DNA of 64,000 nt from Carposina sasakii (Eukaryota > Arthropoda > Insecta > Lepidoptera > Carposinidae), in NCBI GenBank assembly GCA_014607495.2, contig CP053161.1, positions 10,115,115 through 10,179,114 of the forward strand, read 5' to 3'. Numbering within the stretch: position 1 is the stretch's first letter; each line of letters begins with the position of its first letter. The notes under the pieces were generated by a model. It saw nothing but the letters and a program-made list of their open reading frames with translations. It was not told the DNA's origin and searched no databases. This document shows positions 23,659 to 35,734 of this stretch, piece by piece. Made by a program: the position numbers and the translations under genes.

Positions 23659-23769
23659 GACCCGGTGGCTTAGTGGTTAGAGCACTGACACGCGGAATGC
23701 AGGGGTCGTGGGTTCGATTCCCACCCGGGTGAGGAATTTTTTCCATTTCTTTATTAATAATTTTATAAT
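23659..23769 (+). repeat. tRNA-like SINE or tRNA pseudogene
   Basis: The 5' part folds partly like a tRNA. The acceptor GACCCGG pairs 6 of 7 with CCGGGTG. The D arm is GCTT...GAGC (4 bp) and the T arm is GTGGG TTCGATT CCCAC (5 bp). Boxes A (TGGCTTAGTGG) and B (GGTTCGATTCC) are present. The anticodon arm does not form a proper 5-bp stem with a 7-base loop. The 3' flank (ATTTTTTCCATTTC...) is shared with another copy 860 bp upstream. Both facts favour a tRNA-derived retroposon over a true tRNA gene. Confidence 0.55.
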
Positions 23770-23870
23770 TTAGTAATATTTAAAAAATTTCAATACACAT
23801 AAGACTTAGGCTAAATTCAGTAGACAACGCGGACGAAGTCGCAGGCAATTAAATAATGGTAAAAAATCAC

Positions 23871-24002
23871 ACTGCGGTCACCAACCCGCCTGCCCAGCGT
23901 GGTGACTATGGGCAAAACCCACTTGTGGCAGTAGCCTTTTGGCATGTCCTGGGGGAGGCCTACGTTTAGCAGTGGACTGCAATAGGCTGAAGAAGAAGAA
24001 AA
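23871..24002 (+). repeat. SINE-like element, 5'-truncated, with RTE-type tail and (GAA)n
   Basis: Carries 'ggtcaccaacccgcctgccc', 'gtgactatgggcaaaa', 'gggggaggcctacg' and 'agtggactgcaataggctg', ending in (aag)n. The 3' third is the RTE LINE 3' end. The head found at 16222 or 44571 is missing. Confidence 0.65.
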
Positions 24003-24224
24003 AATTATAATTTGTTAACACGTAGTATACAGCGTGTGAATGTGGTGTGAATACTAAATTTAGCATAATTTTAAAAAGTTTATGACATTTTGCATTGATG
24101 TGAGAAGACGATAATTTTTAAAGCTACGTTTTGGACTCCTTTGCCAACTTTTGACGCATTTACTTATCTTATAGGTACTCACTGGAAATATTTATCTTTT
24201 CTGTAAAAAAAATTACCTTAAATA

Positions 24225-24340
24225 AGTAACATTTGATTTTGATCCTCAAAATGTTGTAGACAAGTTCTCTATAGTGTGATATTTTCATAGTATATCGTTT
24301 CTATTAACCTCTATGTTATAGAAAAAACACAAACAACAAT
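24225..24340 (+). repeat. Decayed palindromic MITE (family P) remnant
   Basis: Fragments such as 'tctctatagtgtgatatttt' resemble the second half of the palindromic family at 34489-34754. A similar trace lies at 4500-4620 ('aaatcacgtgtttattttt' and 'aaacaaacatgtgatt'). Both are too decayed to define ends. Confidence 0.3.
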
Positions 24341-25914
24341 CGAGGCACGTACTAAGATCGCATTCCAATAAGTGCAGAGGGCATCGAATGCTCTCAGTTA
24401 CATTCGTAGACGAAATTTAATTTGCTTTTAAATCTTTTACGAGTACACTACAAAAATGTCTAGCGCCGAAATGTATATTCTCATCAGGTATAAAATGTCT
24501 TATGTCGCTGTTTACTAGGTTAAAAATCCTTTGAGATCCTGTAGAGTTCTCATGCAATTACATGTTTTCGAAGTGAATTTACACAAATTTTATTCACTAT
24601 GGGTGCGCCCACCATCGGGCCCTACACCCTCCACTGACCCTCGGATCTGATAACTCATAACTGCGAAAAGAGGCACTTGCACTAACTACAATCGCCACGA
24701 GAAACCAGACCCGAGCACCTAACATGCAAGATAATACATCGCACTATTTCCGAAATCAAAAACTAGATTAATAATCTACATATATTTCGCCAACAACCGT
24801 GGCATCTTCAGGATTGGTGGGCGCACCCATAGTGAATGTTTGAACTTCCGAATTGTAACGCCTGATACAATTTAATTGACAAATTTTATTTATAAAACTG
24901 AAACTCGTAGTTATAACGTACTTTTTATTTCGTAATAAACAGCTGTTACACATTTTATTTGAAACTTTATACGTGAGTTAGGTCACATGATTAAGGTCAA
25001 TCATCAGAGAGGGATCATATTTACCTAAACAGATTTTCAACTAATCCGGGATTCCAGAAAATTCGGGAACGCTAAACTTATAAAATCGACAACAGGGCAT
25101 GACTTCTTTACCATTGTATTTACAAAAAAAAATCTTCTTTGATACAAAAATGCATTCCATAAGAGCCAGCATCTTAACTTTAGATAAAAATGCATCCGAT
25201 TATACGGTCATGATCCCAAGTGCGAATAAATTCATCAATGAAAACAGCGGCGATTTCACAGTCTCAATAATTGAATAAGGACTTTAAACAAAATTTTCCT
25301 TTGAATAAATCCTTTTCTAAGCCCATAGACTAAGACTAATAATATCAAAGTATCGTAATATACAAATACAACAAAGTATAAAAAAACTCCATTCAACTGC
25401 GACGTGCGATATCGATTCTGCAGGCGCAGGAGGTAAATAGCGAACACTATGAGAGTAGGCCCCGTGGGGATGGGGACCTATTACTGAAGTCGGCGATATT
25501 GATCTCACATTTGCAGAAAGATAAAAAATTATGTCACCATGTGGTCTGATGTGTAATGTGTTATGGACTTAGGCCACAGATAAAAAAGCGTATTGCGATT
25601 TCTCAGAAACATCAGAAACACGACCAATGATTATAGATGATATAAAGTAAATTTCATTTATTTTCTACAGAAAGATATACGTTATAGTACACGCGAACGA
25701 GTCGCAGACGATGCTAGATTAGCTCTGGTTGATTATCGCCTAGTTTTAAAAACTAGCTTCTTGAAAAAGTAGTTCCTCGTAGATTAGGTGGTTTTGAGAA
25801 TGGAGTCCTAGGCGGCGAACTTTTCTCTAAGCTATCACATGCTCCACTCTACTGTTTTGCCAACACTCGCGAAACTGTTAGGATTTGCGAGCTATTTTTG
25901 CCGATCAACTTACG

Positions 25915-26664
25915 GGGTACGTACTCTATATAGGTACATCAATGTAAATTTTAAAAAAAATAAAAATTACTTGATTGGGCGAAATTTATAGTGTCCAGTG
26001 TTTATGCTAGTTTTATCATAGACAGATATTAATTTTTAATCCTGAAAAAATCTTGCTACGCGCGTCTATGTGCATTTATGCAGAAAAACGTAGTCTATTT
26101 ACTCAACTTTGGACCCTAATATCTTGTAGTGTTGAGTAGGACACGACTTGAAAAAGAGTTTGTAAGAGTAGCCTCTTTTTTGTCCTGAGCCAGTACAATG
26201 TCCCACTTCAAATGAGGCGAGGCGTACCTACTGACTGAACCATTTGAAGTTATTATAGTACGAAATATGCGCGCCTCCTGACGCCTCAAATGTCAGACGC
26301 GACGTGCTTTTGTCATGGCGCCTCGCCTCGCATGGAAGACAATATATTTCTCTCTCGCTCAAAATGTCAGACGCGACGACCGTGACGTGATCACGTGACG
26401 TGCTTGTCGTTTGTCTGCCTGCCTCGCTCGACCGTTCAAGCTCGACCGCGACAAGAAAATTGAAGTAGTACAATTTAAAATTTCGAGGCACTCTTACATT
26501 TTGACGTCATGTCCGGGACAAATGAAGTGCCTCTTGTATGTCCTACTCAACACTAATATCTTGGGAACCAGACACTTCCTAGGTATGCTTCCATGGATAA
26601 AATGATCGTGATGATGAGGAGATTCCGTAGTTTTCGGGAACGTTGACGACCAAAAATCATCCTG
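25915..26664 (+). mobile_element. Repeat family X, copy A, interrupted by a hAT MITE
   Basis: This copy is recognised by alignment with copy B (35995-36372) and the minus-strand copy C (58536-58923). Shared blocks include 'gtttatgctagttttat', 'atcttgctacgcgcgtctat', 'tactcaactttggacccta' and 'tttcgggaacgttgacgac'. It ends CATCCTG. The left end seen in copy B (CAGGGTGTTTTTTC) is missing here. It is interrupted at ATATCTTG by the hAT MITE at 26127-26555. No coding capacity is visible. The short CAGGGTG/CATCCTG ends hint at a DNA transposon of unknown class. Confidence 0.6.
26127..26555 (-). mobile_element. hAT-type MITE, copy 2, nested in repeat family X
   Basis: A 429-bp inverse copy of the element at 5179-5574, with the same TAGTGTTGAGTAGGAC/GTCCTACTCAACACTA ends. 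The perfect 8-bp duplication ATATCTTG (26119-26126 and 26556-26563) marks the insertion. The homologous site in repeat X copy B (36263-36270) is a single ATATCTTG with no insert, so the pre-insertion state is visible in the same window. The element carries about 34 bp more than copy 1, partly a repeat of 'atgtcagacgcgacg'. Confidence 0.88.
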
Positions 26665-28074
26665 TAGATATTAATAGTAGTTAGGTCGGTAAAATATTAA
26701 TTATATTTTTGTTTGCAAAGTCCATGCAAGCGATAACTTGCTCACTATTTAATTAGAAAGCGATTTCCTCATATGCTCTGACAATATTTACTGAAACCTT
26801 TTGGAATATTAATACGAATCCCGAAATACTCATTATTCAATCACATCGTAGTGTTCTTTTTTCCGTAAAGATGCATTATCTTATGTGTAACACATTAAAT
26901 AGTAGGTTCAATTAATGGGGGTGTGACTCTGCCAATAATTTATTTGTCACCTTATAAAGCAGAAGCAGAAGTTAAAAGATTACGATTGACAAAGTTACTA
27001 TTTGGTCTTTTAAATTTTTTTTAACATGAGAGTTGGTATTTAGGTCAAAATAATAACTTATACTATAGAACCAACTCAGTGATATACAGTGATATGAATA
27101 ACGTGAAAAATCAACTTTTGCAAACATTTTAGTGCACTTTATATAAATTTGTAAAAAAGATTTTTAAAAACCATACTCATATGCATTTTTTGACACTTTT
27201 TTTCTAGCTACATTTTTCCACCGCAAAAAAAATTATGGCAGCCAACTTTGCCTCGCCTTTTCGCACGCGACGCACAAAGTTTTATAACAGGAAATTAACT
27301 TGTCATCATGACATGAGCTTTCGTTGGAAGTAGGCAATTTAATCTGCATTAATTAATATAATTTCTCTACACTAACCTACATTGCTGGGTGAAGAGTACA
27401 AGTTGTAATTTTTATCATCGTGCTGTTTTAACATTCAGAAAATACAGGTCATTTTCTTTTCATTTTTTTTTTCGCACGTGTCCTTACTAGATGGCTAAAA
27501 TTGTAATAGCAAAATATGCGTATAATAAATAAGTGTGTTAAAACTTAAGAACTCTTAAGAAGAAGAAGAACATTGGTATTAATTTGAAATATACATAGGT
27601 AATAACTTGGTATTTTAACATATCACCAATACAAAATAATCACCCAATTATCAGAGGATCAACAGTCCCAGTCAACATAAATCAACGGGAGCAAGTGTAG
27701 GATCAGTGTAACACGAAACTGGACGGTTAGTACATCGGCCGGCTACCGTCGCGGAATACCGATGACCCCCCACGGCACATGCATTATTTATCTACCTAAG
27801 CCCGACCAAATGAATGCACCGGCCAAGAAAAACAACACACGAGGCATACGCAGATATAAGGGTAATGGAAGAAAATTTTATTTTTATGAAAAAAAAAATG
27901 TTTCATGACTTCTGTTTCACCTCTTTGGTGGCGTATGTAGAAAAAAAAAAGATTCTTAGAAGGAGTGGTATAAATTGGTAGCAAACATATTATAGTAAGT
28001 GTGGTGTCGGCAAAGTAGAATATCAGCACCCAATGCCTGTTCGTGAGTATCGTAAGAGGTAATGAAAGGTTTCC

Positions 28075-28203
28075 AGGGCGTAGGCAAGAGGGCCTCCCGT
28101 GTTGATAACATAGCCCGAAAATCACTTACTCATGCGCGCTTCTCGTCACAAAACAACAGTCCGAAAATCATCGCGGTCAGCGTGATGACTATGGGCAAAA
28201 ACC
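28075..28203 (+). repeat. SINE-like fragment cut by a LINE insertion
   Basis: It contains 'gcctcccgtgttgataacat', 'gcgtgatgactatgggcaaa' and 'aaccccctgtggctt', the middle of the RTE-tailed SINE family. Homology stops at 28205, exactly where the trinucleotide tail of the minus-strand LINE begins, so the SINE's own 3' tail is missing. Confidence 0.55.
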
Positions 28204-28204
28204 C

Positions 28205-29113
28205 CCTGTGGCTTTAATAATAATAATAATATTTATTTATTCAATGGACACACATTTTATGTACAATGTCTTACGCTATGGATAGGTAAATAATAATATG
28301 ATTCCTGAACTAGGCTCAGCCTGTGTTTCAGGTGATAAAGTTCTTATTAACTTATAAAATAAATTAACAATTAAAAATAGCATACTACTAAGGAGAATAC
28401 GTTTCTTAACTATTTAAAAACTTAATTACTTATCAACTAATAACAGATTTTCTGTGTCATCATAACATAAAGTTTTTAAGTACTTATCAACTACTTTCTT
28501 ACAGTGGAAATTGAAGCCTGCCTGTAGCATACTTTTTGTTTTGTTTTATAATTAATACAAAGTTACGCTTGACCACAACGCGCCTGATGGTAAGCACCGT
28601 TGCAGTCTAAGATGGAGCGCGCTTGCCTAAAAGAAACCGGTTCACTCTCGCCTTGAAGACCGCAAGATTATAGTTCACAGGGAACAGGGATTCAGGCAGG
28701 GAGTTCCACAGCTTGGCCGTTCGCACTATGAATGTAGAAGCAAAACGCTTAGTACGAGTTTTCGGCATTTCAACTATGAGCCGGTGTCGCCTTGACGTTT
28801 CCCTGGTCGTCCGGTGGTAGAAGGGTGCTGGGGGAATTAGGTCGTGAAGTCCCAACGCACACTTCCCGAAATGTAACCTGTAGAATACCGAGAGACTTGC
28901 AACTTTACGTCGATGCTCAAGGCTTTGCAATCTAGCTCTGCTTAGTGAGTCATTGCCGATCAGCCTTTTGGCTCGGTCCTCGATAGCTTCCAACGCCTCA
29001 AGCTGGTTGGCCGATTCATCCCAAAGGTGCGAACAGTTCTCTATACAGGACCGAACTTGCGCTTTATACAAGGCTATGTAGGAGCCAAAGTTGAGTGTTG
29101 GAGACAAGCTCAC
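28205..29113 (-). mobile_element. 5'-truncated Jockey/CR1-type LINE
   Basis: On the minus strand the element consists of the C-terminal part of the reverse transcriptase ORF (29113-28607), a 3' UTR of about 390 bp that includes 'cgcctgatggtaagc' inverted near 28585, and a (ATT)n tail at 28206-28220 next to the SINE fragment. I could not identify a duplication. The abrupt 5' end fits incomplete reverse transcription. Confidence 0.75.
28607..29113 (-). CDS. Non-LTR retrotransposon ORF2, C-terminal fragment
   Basis: A 168-codon open frame matching the C-terminal region of Jockey/CR1-clade LINE polyproteins, downstream of the catalytic reverse transcriptase motifs. The diagnostic order is '[17 protein letters not shown]' (17-33), '[23 protein letters not shown]' region (47-69), '[12 protein letters not shown]' and 'FYHRTTR', then '[10 protein letters not shown]' and '[13 protein letters not shown]'. 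The FADD catalytic motif and endonuclease are missing, so no activity is expected. The frame opens at a GTG directly after a stop codon, so this is a fragment and not a gene with its own start. Confidence 0.85.
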   Translation of the reverse strand: MSLSPTLNFGSYIALYKAQVRSCIENCSHLWDESANQLEALEAIEDRAKRLIGNDSLSRARLQSLEHRRKVASLSVFYRLHFGKCALGLHDLIPPAPFYHRTTRETSRRHRLIVEMPKTRTKRFASTFIVRTAKLWNSLPESLFPVNYNLAVFKARVNRFLLGKRAPS

Positions 29114-31780
29114 TTACTTCCAACGATACGATACTGCAATACGATGTGTGTATAATGACCTACCAAGAGCATTTTAAAAACTGTGCATTAAAGCCACTTC
29201 CAGCAAAACGTCACGGCTCATAGAATCATTGGCATCAAGGAACCCGTCCCCTTCTAGACGTGGAACCGAAACTAAACGACGGAAATAAAAATCCTATAAA
29301 TATTGAACAACGATATTTTTCTCACTTTGTCTTGTGAGCACCGACACAAGATTGTACCAAGTATGGCGACACACAGATACATGGACGCACGCATTTCTAA
29401 TGAATATATGGAATGGGATAAAGTTAGGACGCGATTCAATTAATCTTACTTCTGTGGGACTTTTCCTTCAATGTTTTTAAACGAAGTAATATTATCGTAG
29501 TAATAGTAAGATTTTATATTAATTTGTATTAAAAATATTTATGTTAGTACTAACCATCTATGGACTTAGTTGTCTGAAATAAAATATTTTTATTTTATTT
29601 ATTATGTAAGAGTGCTACGGCGTGGCATTTTGAAGAGTTGAAAAGTTTTACTACGTATCTTTACCACGTGTTAGAAATGGAATTATTACCATCGTCATCG
29701 ATGATAATAATTATTAATAATTAATTAATAAAAGATAATAAATCTTGATAATACTTGATAGTGTATTGGACTACATAATTACTATAATAACTAGATTACG
29801 TAAGAAAATAATCTTATAAAATCACATAATTATTAACATATATGTCTGATATCAATTACTTTTATCAATACCGACCCGGTCTACAAAATGGCTGAATGCA
29901 TTTTATAAGTAAAATAATAAATATATAAAAACATAATATACAAAAACAAAATAAAAAACAAATGAATGCAACGAAACAACTCTATAGTTTTCTTTCACGA
30001 CTATGAGACACGATCGTATTTTCAATGGTAACCCTTCCCTTGAGAGCACTTGAATGAGGGATATTAGTACTCGAGTAAAAATCTTCTTTATTTTTTTGAT
30101 ATAAGAATTATATTACAATACTCGAGTGTGATTGAAGTTTGAGCGAATGATCAATGATATTGGTGCTTGTACTATGCCTTTCGCATACAAAAGTCTCGAA
30201 ACTCAGGATTTGGTAGAGGGATCTCGCTGCGTTTATTTCATACGCAATATATTTCAAGGGATCTAAAGAAAATTGCTTGCTAGATGCACCGGATTTGGTG
30301 TGATACGATACCGACAATATTTTACAATAAGAGGTAACCCTCGAACTTGTGACTTGTTATTGACGAATATTTATGGTCTTGTATTTTATCCTTTACAAGA
30401 ATAACAGAAGCTATAGAGAATACAAGTCATATTGAAGGGTGTACAGTTCTATGGGTTTCTGTTTTTTATTCATTTCAAGTTTCGGGTTTCGACATCATTT
30501 GTCTTTTCTTCAATTCTTTGATCAACTATGATTTTGTTATTGTTTTTGGCCGACAGCTCGTTTGATCGCAAACTATTTAGGGTAATGTAATGATATTTTA
30601 ATAATATAATTTTACTTCAATCAATAAGTATCCGAATAAAATTCATGTTTGTGTGTACAATAAAGAATACAAGAACACGTGTATCCAAAAATAAATCCAG
30701 AAAACGTATTTTTTTAAATAAAAAACATAAAGTTAACAAAATGTAACTAGCAGGTACAAGATTTAGAATGAATGTCTGTAAATAAATACCATGATACTTT
30801 AAACAGAGACGAATCTGACTTGCAGGCAGATTACAAAATGATACCAAGTAACGCTCTAAGATAGTAAATTGAAAGTTAGTTTGTATAATAGGGTGACCAT
30901 GAATGACAAAAAAATATTAAAGGAAGCTATTAGATACTCAACATTTGTAAGTCAGTCGAAACCGGTAGATATTTTTCTGTTTACTTCAGCAACCTTTGTG
31001 TGATAATCACATTAGTCTTTTCTTGGATATGACCCTTTTAAAACACCAAATTACGTTACTATCGCCTATCTAGTTCCTAAGAATTATTGATGTCTCTGAC
31101 CATACAGAATTTCCGACAGGAGATTCGCTAACGCCCTCTAGCCAAGTGATTTGTACAATTTTATACTTTTAATAGTTCTTAGAGAATACATCTATTCTCC
31201 ATCTGATTTTTTTAATATGATCCGCGTACGTATAGAGCTAAAAATAATGAAGTGTTTACAGTCATTTTAACCATAGTTTAGATACGAGAAGAAAAGACAT
31301 GATTTTATTAAACAAAGTTTTATAATCACACACGATATCCTTTTCTACAATAATTGTTGAATTATTCAACAAAAGCAAGTATGCTTACAGTATGTGTGCT
31401 AAATCGTAGAAAATGTGAAATAAATATTTTTACCCATTGTACGAGTGAGGCTTACGTCCTAAGAACATTGACTCCATGGTCACCCACAGCTTCTTGGTGG
31501 TAACCGAGTTGGCATTACGACTTAATCTGGGCTAAATTACCAGTTATCTGTCCTGGCGCAGTCGGGCGCATAATTGCAGTTTTTTCTCTCTTTCTACCGG
31601 TTCCTTTACGTTACTTTATGCGGTTAATTAGTGAGATATAACTATGGGTACTTAGGATGGATGGTTAGGTGTAGATTCCGGAGGTAGGTATCTGTGAAAA
31701 ACAGAATCTTGAATGGTTAAGTGAATTTGTTTGTTTTTTTTTCAGTACAATCTTGTGCTACTAATGTACTACTAACTACT
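29114..31780. other. Gene-free AT-rich stretch
   Basis: I see no supportable gene or clear repeat. Short frames such as those at 30108-30317 and 30617-30847 have no recognisable motif. Confidence 0.35.
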
Positions 31781-31782
31781 AA

Positions 31783-31963
31783 TTCATTAGAATACATCAC
31801 TTGCATCTTTTTTCGACTAAGGAAGAGTTGATTAAGGATATCAGAGGGGTTCTCACAGGCGATTAGGTAGCAACTTGTCACTGATGTTTCACATGTAGCC
31901 CCGCTATGCTAAGCGTGGCTGTGAGTCTTCTTCATGATCCAGCAGTTCTGGCAATATATAAGT
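31783..31963 (+). repeat. Dispersed repeat family D copy joined to an (ATG)n tract
   Basis: Contains 'gaatacatcacttgcatctt', 'gcgattaggtagcaacttgt', 'agccccgctatgctaagcgt' and 'atgatccagcagttctggc', then runs into the ATG trinucleotide tract at 31964-31991. The tract creates a misleading poly-aspartate frame. Confidence 0.55.
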
Positions 31964-31991
31964 ATGATGATGATGATGATGATGATGATGA
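31964..31991. repeat. (ATG)n microsatellite
   Basis: A 28-base uninterrupted ATG/GAT trinucleotide repeat at the 3' edge of a family D repeat. Such tracts also form the tails of the RTE copies in this window. Confidence 0.9.
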
Positions 31992-31999
31992 TCTCCGAC

Positions 32000-34480
32000 C
32001 ATATTTCGGCCAAGGCGACCAATCTTTACGGAGATTGGCCAGGTACGCAGGAGATATAGTACACAAGTGTGTGCGCAAACACAGATGCACTCTCTATTCC
32101 GTTACTCTCATAGTCCGATGGGACGGAAAGCCGACACGACCGGAGAGAGATCAGGCGCAGGACCAACGGTTTTACGTGCTTTCCGAGGCACGAGCTAAGT
32201 AAGATAAAGATAAGTATATCTATATATGTAAGACCTAAAACTTTACTAAGTAGTAAGATTGCTCAGAATATGCATGCGCTACGTACGTAAGTGCATAGAC
32301 GTGTGCGATCCTCCCGGTAAGAATTACAAAGTACCTAAACATGGGATATAGTACGAGTCGACGTGAGTATTTGAGGAAACTTCATCGGAGACTTGATTCG
32401 CGACTTCCTGCTTCCTAGGCGAATTGAATGTATTACCAGGATTTTATTTCGGATGTACAGATAACAAAAAAAACATACCTATGGGCTAGGTCTTATCTTG
32501 CAATAGCAAAATGATAGCAATGATAGAGCAAAATAAGTAAGATTGTCGCTTCAAAATTCCTGAACAATTTCTCGTGATATTTAAATAATTTGATAAAATG
32601 TGTAGGTACATACCATTTCTTAGTAGATACCAACGATGAGACTTATTGTTGTAAAAAATACCTAAGAAAATTATACGATATAATTTTTTCCAATAATATA
32701 ATATGTAGACATAATTATCTTTATTTTGTACTCACTTCCAAAAAAGAGAGGTTGTAAATTTGTCGCATGTTTTTTTTTAAATATCTAATACTAATGTTAT
32801 ATAAAATACCACCACACATAGAACATTAAAATAATATCCTATTGAATGAGTATGCAGTCGGTACGTCGTGCAAGTTGCGCTGCGTCCATTTCATTAATTT
32901 AAACTACCTTTTGATGCTATATTGGCAGAGAAGCACTTTTCTACTACCGCTTCATTTACCGGGAAAAATATATACCGGAGGTATTTTTACTTCTAAGAAT
33001 TTTTGTTGGTAGCCTTGTTGGAAACTCACACTAGTGTTATAAATGTGAAAGTAACTATGGCTGCATGTTTATACAAGTAAACTATAAATAAATATTATAA
33101 AATTATTAATAAATAAATAGAAATTGATACACATAAGAATATAGAATCTCATATATTTCTTGATAAATCGAGAACACTGACATGTATATAATATATAAAT
33201 ATAAAGAGTAATTTCCACACATTGTAGAAAAAAAACATATTTATTAGCTTTTTTTAGCAAATAATAAAAAAAATGTATTGTGTTTGTGCTTAGGTACATT
33301 TGTATATTGATTTTACAGAGTGTTTCCTGTCGACCCGAACCAGGTTTTAAGATATAAATTGACCACTTGGTAATAAAACACCGATATGTCAATTTGTAAT
33401 CTCTCCAGCGACCTCTACGTAAAATACAATGAACCAATATATAATGAAAATAGTAAAATAATATAAAAGTAGGTGGTAGTGTCCGTGACACAGAGTCTCT
33501 TAAAGAAACAAGGTATCGCTGTATAACTATGTGATGGCACCACTGGCGGCTCCTGAATTTTTAGATGGGGATTCACTTTTTTAAATATGAGCGCATACAA
33601 ATTTACAGTTTGGAAACGCCAAGAGTTATTATTATTATTTTTTTTTTTTTGAATGACAAATGATGGTAGCCTGAAGGGCTTTGCCATCTTTACCGAGCTA
33701 GGTGGCGTGCGCTTAAGGCGCACAACCGTAAGAGTTATTAAAATTCAGTTGACGTACATAATGAAACACATTAAAGACAACCATATCGCGTTCTAACTCA
33801 GACTAAGCGACATCTAGTGGCCGCATGCGCGAATTGATGTGAGCAGCGCTCCAGATAAGGCTAATTTTTCGTACGAAATATTCTGTTTCACGCGCCGGCC
33901 TATGTCGGTATGTCTCTTTCGCACTCATTGAATACAGTACTAGGACTCGTAACAAATTTCGTTTCATTGGAGCGCGATCGCTAGCGCTCCACTCGATACA
34001 TAAGATTACAACTTACTTAAGACGAACGCGTAGACAATATTGTATAAACATAGTAGAATAGAAAGATAATTATAAATATAGATAAATATAGATTGCCTAT
34101 GTAATCTTCGTGGGTGGGAGTGCACTGCACTAGCGCTCCTTAGGACGAACCGCCAGTGGATAGCACTATATTGTTCATTGTATGTCATGGTTATAATATG
34201 GAATTAATTGTGTCATAATCATGGTTGATCGTTTTACGATGCCAACCGTCCAAACCAATGAATAACCATGACAATCAAGATCAGCCAGGAAAATTACAGT
34301 AAATTATTGATGAAAAACCATTAACCGTTAACAGGCTCGAAATTCCTCGTAAATAATACAAGTTTAACCATGGAGCACTTAACTGTAAGCCGGTATACTG
34401 AAACCGGGTTTAACATAATTAATAAATTCACCACTGAAAAACACGTAGATGGCGTAGGTGACGGTAGTATTGAGTAGATT
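32000..34480. other. Gene-free stretch
   Basis: I see no supportable gene. A block at 33790-33990 has more CpG ('gcgcgaattgatgtgagcag', 'ggagcgcgatcgctagcgct') than its surroundings and may be a decayed repeat. Overlapping minus-strand frames at 33069-33723 are AT-rich and include an asparagine/lysine run from a T tract. Confidence 0.35.
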
Positions 34481-34488
34481 AACCAAAA

Positions 34489-34754
34489 CAGGGCACTTTT
34501 GTAATAAAAAGGGTATGTTAAGCGAAAAGCTATGTAAATAGCCCACTATAGAGAACCCATCTACACAATTTGAGACTCGAGATCGCATTTTTATTTTTCA
34601 AGATTGTTTGAAAATTCCTCAAATATTCAAAAATTCTCCATACCACCGGGAAAAATAAACATGTGATTTTGGATCTCAAATTTTGTGGACAGGTTCTCTA
34701 CAGTGGGCTATTTACATAGCTTTTCGCTTAACATACCCTTTTTGTTACACCCTG
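34489..34754. mobile_element. Palindromic TA-flanked MITE (family P), copy
   Basis: The left end CAGGGCACTTTTGTAATAAAAAGGG... is the near-inverse of the right end ...CCCTTTTTGTTACACCCTG, followed by TA. The arms contain 'ttaagcgaaaagctatgtaa' and 'atagcccactatagagaacc', so the whole element is a long imperfect palindrome with a short AT-rich centre. Other copies are at 40626-40886, 56735-56998 and 62050-62267. TA flanks suggest a Tc1/mariner-type duplication. No protein is encoded. Confidence 0.75.
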
Positions 34755-35324
34755 TATATTACTGCAGCTTACACAGATATACAAATAAGTACCTATAAGT
34801 AACTATACCATTACGAATCTGCACCCGTATGATGAATTTGGTGAGAGCGAGATGTCTCAATTTTAAACGTCAAATCCACTGAGCTAAGTAATAACTAGAC
34901 AAGGCAAGTGTTTCTACTTGGTTTGTAAAAAGGGATTGCAAACCACTTCTATCAGCCCTAATTCACTCAGTCCTGGCTTGAGAACGAGTGTCTATCCTAA
35001 TTCTTAAGTCTATTTTTTTACATGCAAAGTACATACACTTAGTTTATCTAGTTATTAATAGCTATGTGAATTTGACGTTTAAAAGTGAGACATCTCGCTC
35101 TCACCGAATTCATCATACGGGGGCTGAAATTAGAACAAAAGAAAAAGATAGTGAAGCGCCCTCAGAGAAGATGATGGGATATGCAGATGATATAACTGTG
35201 TGAAGAATTTGGAGGGAGTCAGTGTCTTTGTGGGACGTTGTCGTTAATAATAATATAAAATACTATTATAAATATGATAGATTAGCAAACTGAATTTTGA
35301 GACTGAGATGAAATTGAATGATAA

Positions 35325-35425
35325 AGTTTCTCTCAGGCGATAAGCTGTCAACTTGTCACTGATTATTAGCATCTCCTTTATGATCCCGCAGTTCAGGCTA
35401 CTCCATTTGGGGAACACAGCCGTAT
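35325..35425 (+). repeat. Dispersed repeat family D fragment
   Basis: Contains 'tctcaggcgataagctgtca', 'acttgtcactgat', 'tttatgatcccgcagttcag' and 'ctactccatttggggaacac'. It is a middle-to-3' part of the family. Confidence 0.5.
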
Positions 35426-35639
35426 TGTATGTAAGTATTTTCTTACTATGTTTGAGACTCAACAATGGAAACTTCGCACAATAGATTCCTCGATCATTAA
35501 CTCCGTCGAATGTCCGAGAAGTGACCCATGCTGTATTAATTTGAATATTTGGAATAGTTCCATTTAACCATCTCCTTAAGAGGGAGTTTATCTTACCAAT
35601 GATTTGGGGCTTCACCTAGTATAAGTTAGCAGCATCTCT

Positions 35640-35734
35640 TTCTACCCATGCCTAACCTGATGTTGTTACAGACTTTTTTAAATCCTGCCCCGCTATGGTA
35701 CCTGAATGTGGCTGTGGCATCATTTTCATTCTCC
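35640..35734 (+). repeat. Dispersed repeat family D fragment next to a minisatellite
   Basis: Only the 'ccccgctatggtacctgaat' and 'gtggctgtggcatc' part of the family is seen. The minisatellite begins immediately after it. Confidence 0.4.

Noticed and set aside
23659..23731. Functional tRNA gene
   Set aside because: The anticodon arm does not pair correctly, one acceptor pair is wrong, and a second copy shares the 3' flank, which points to a retroposon.
31906..32202. Open frame with a run of nine aspartates
   Set aside because: The run is an (ATG)n microsatellite read in one frame, and the rest starts inside a family D repeat.
33069..33723. Two overlapping minus-strand frames of 102 and 140 codons
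   Set aside because: Tyr/Phe/Ile-rich translation of AT-rich DNA with an asparagine/lysine run from a T tract.
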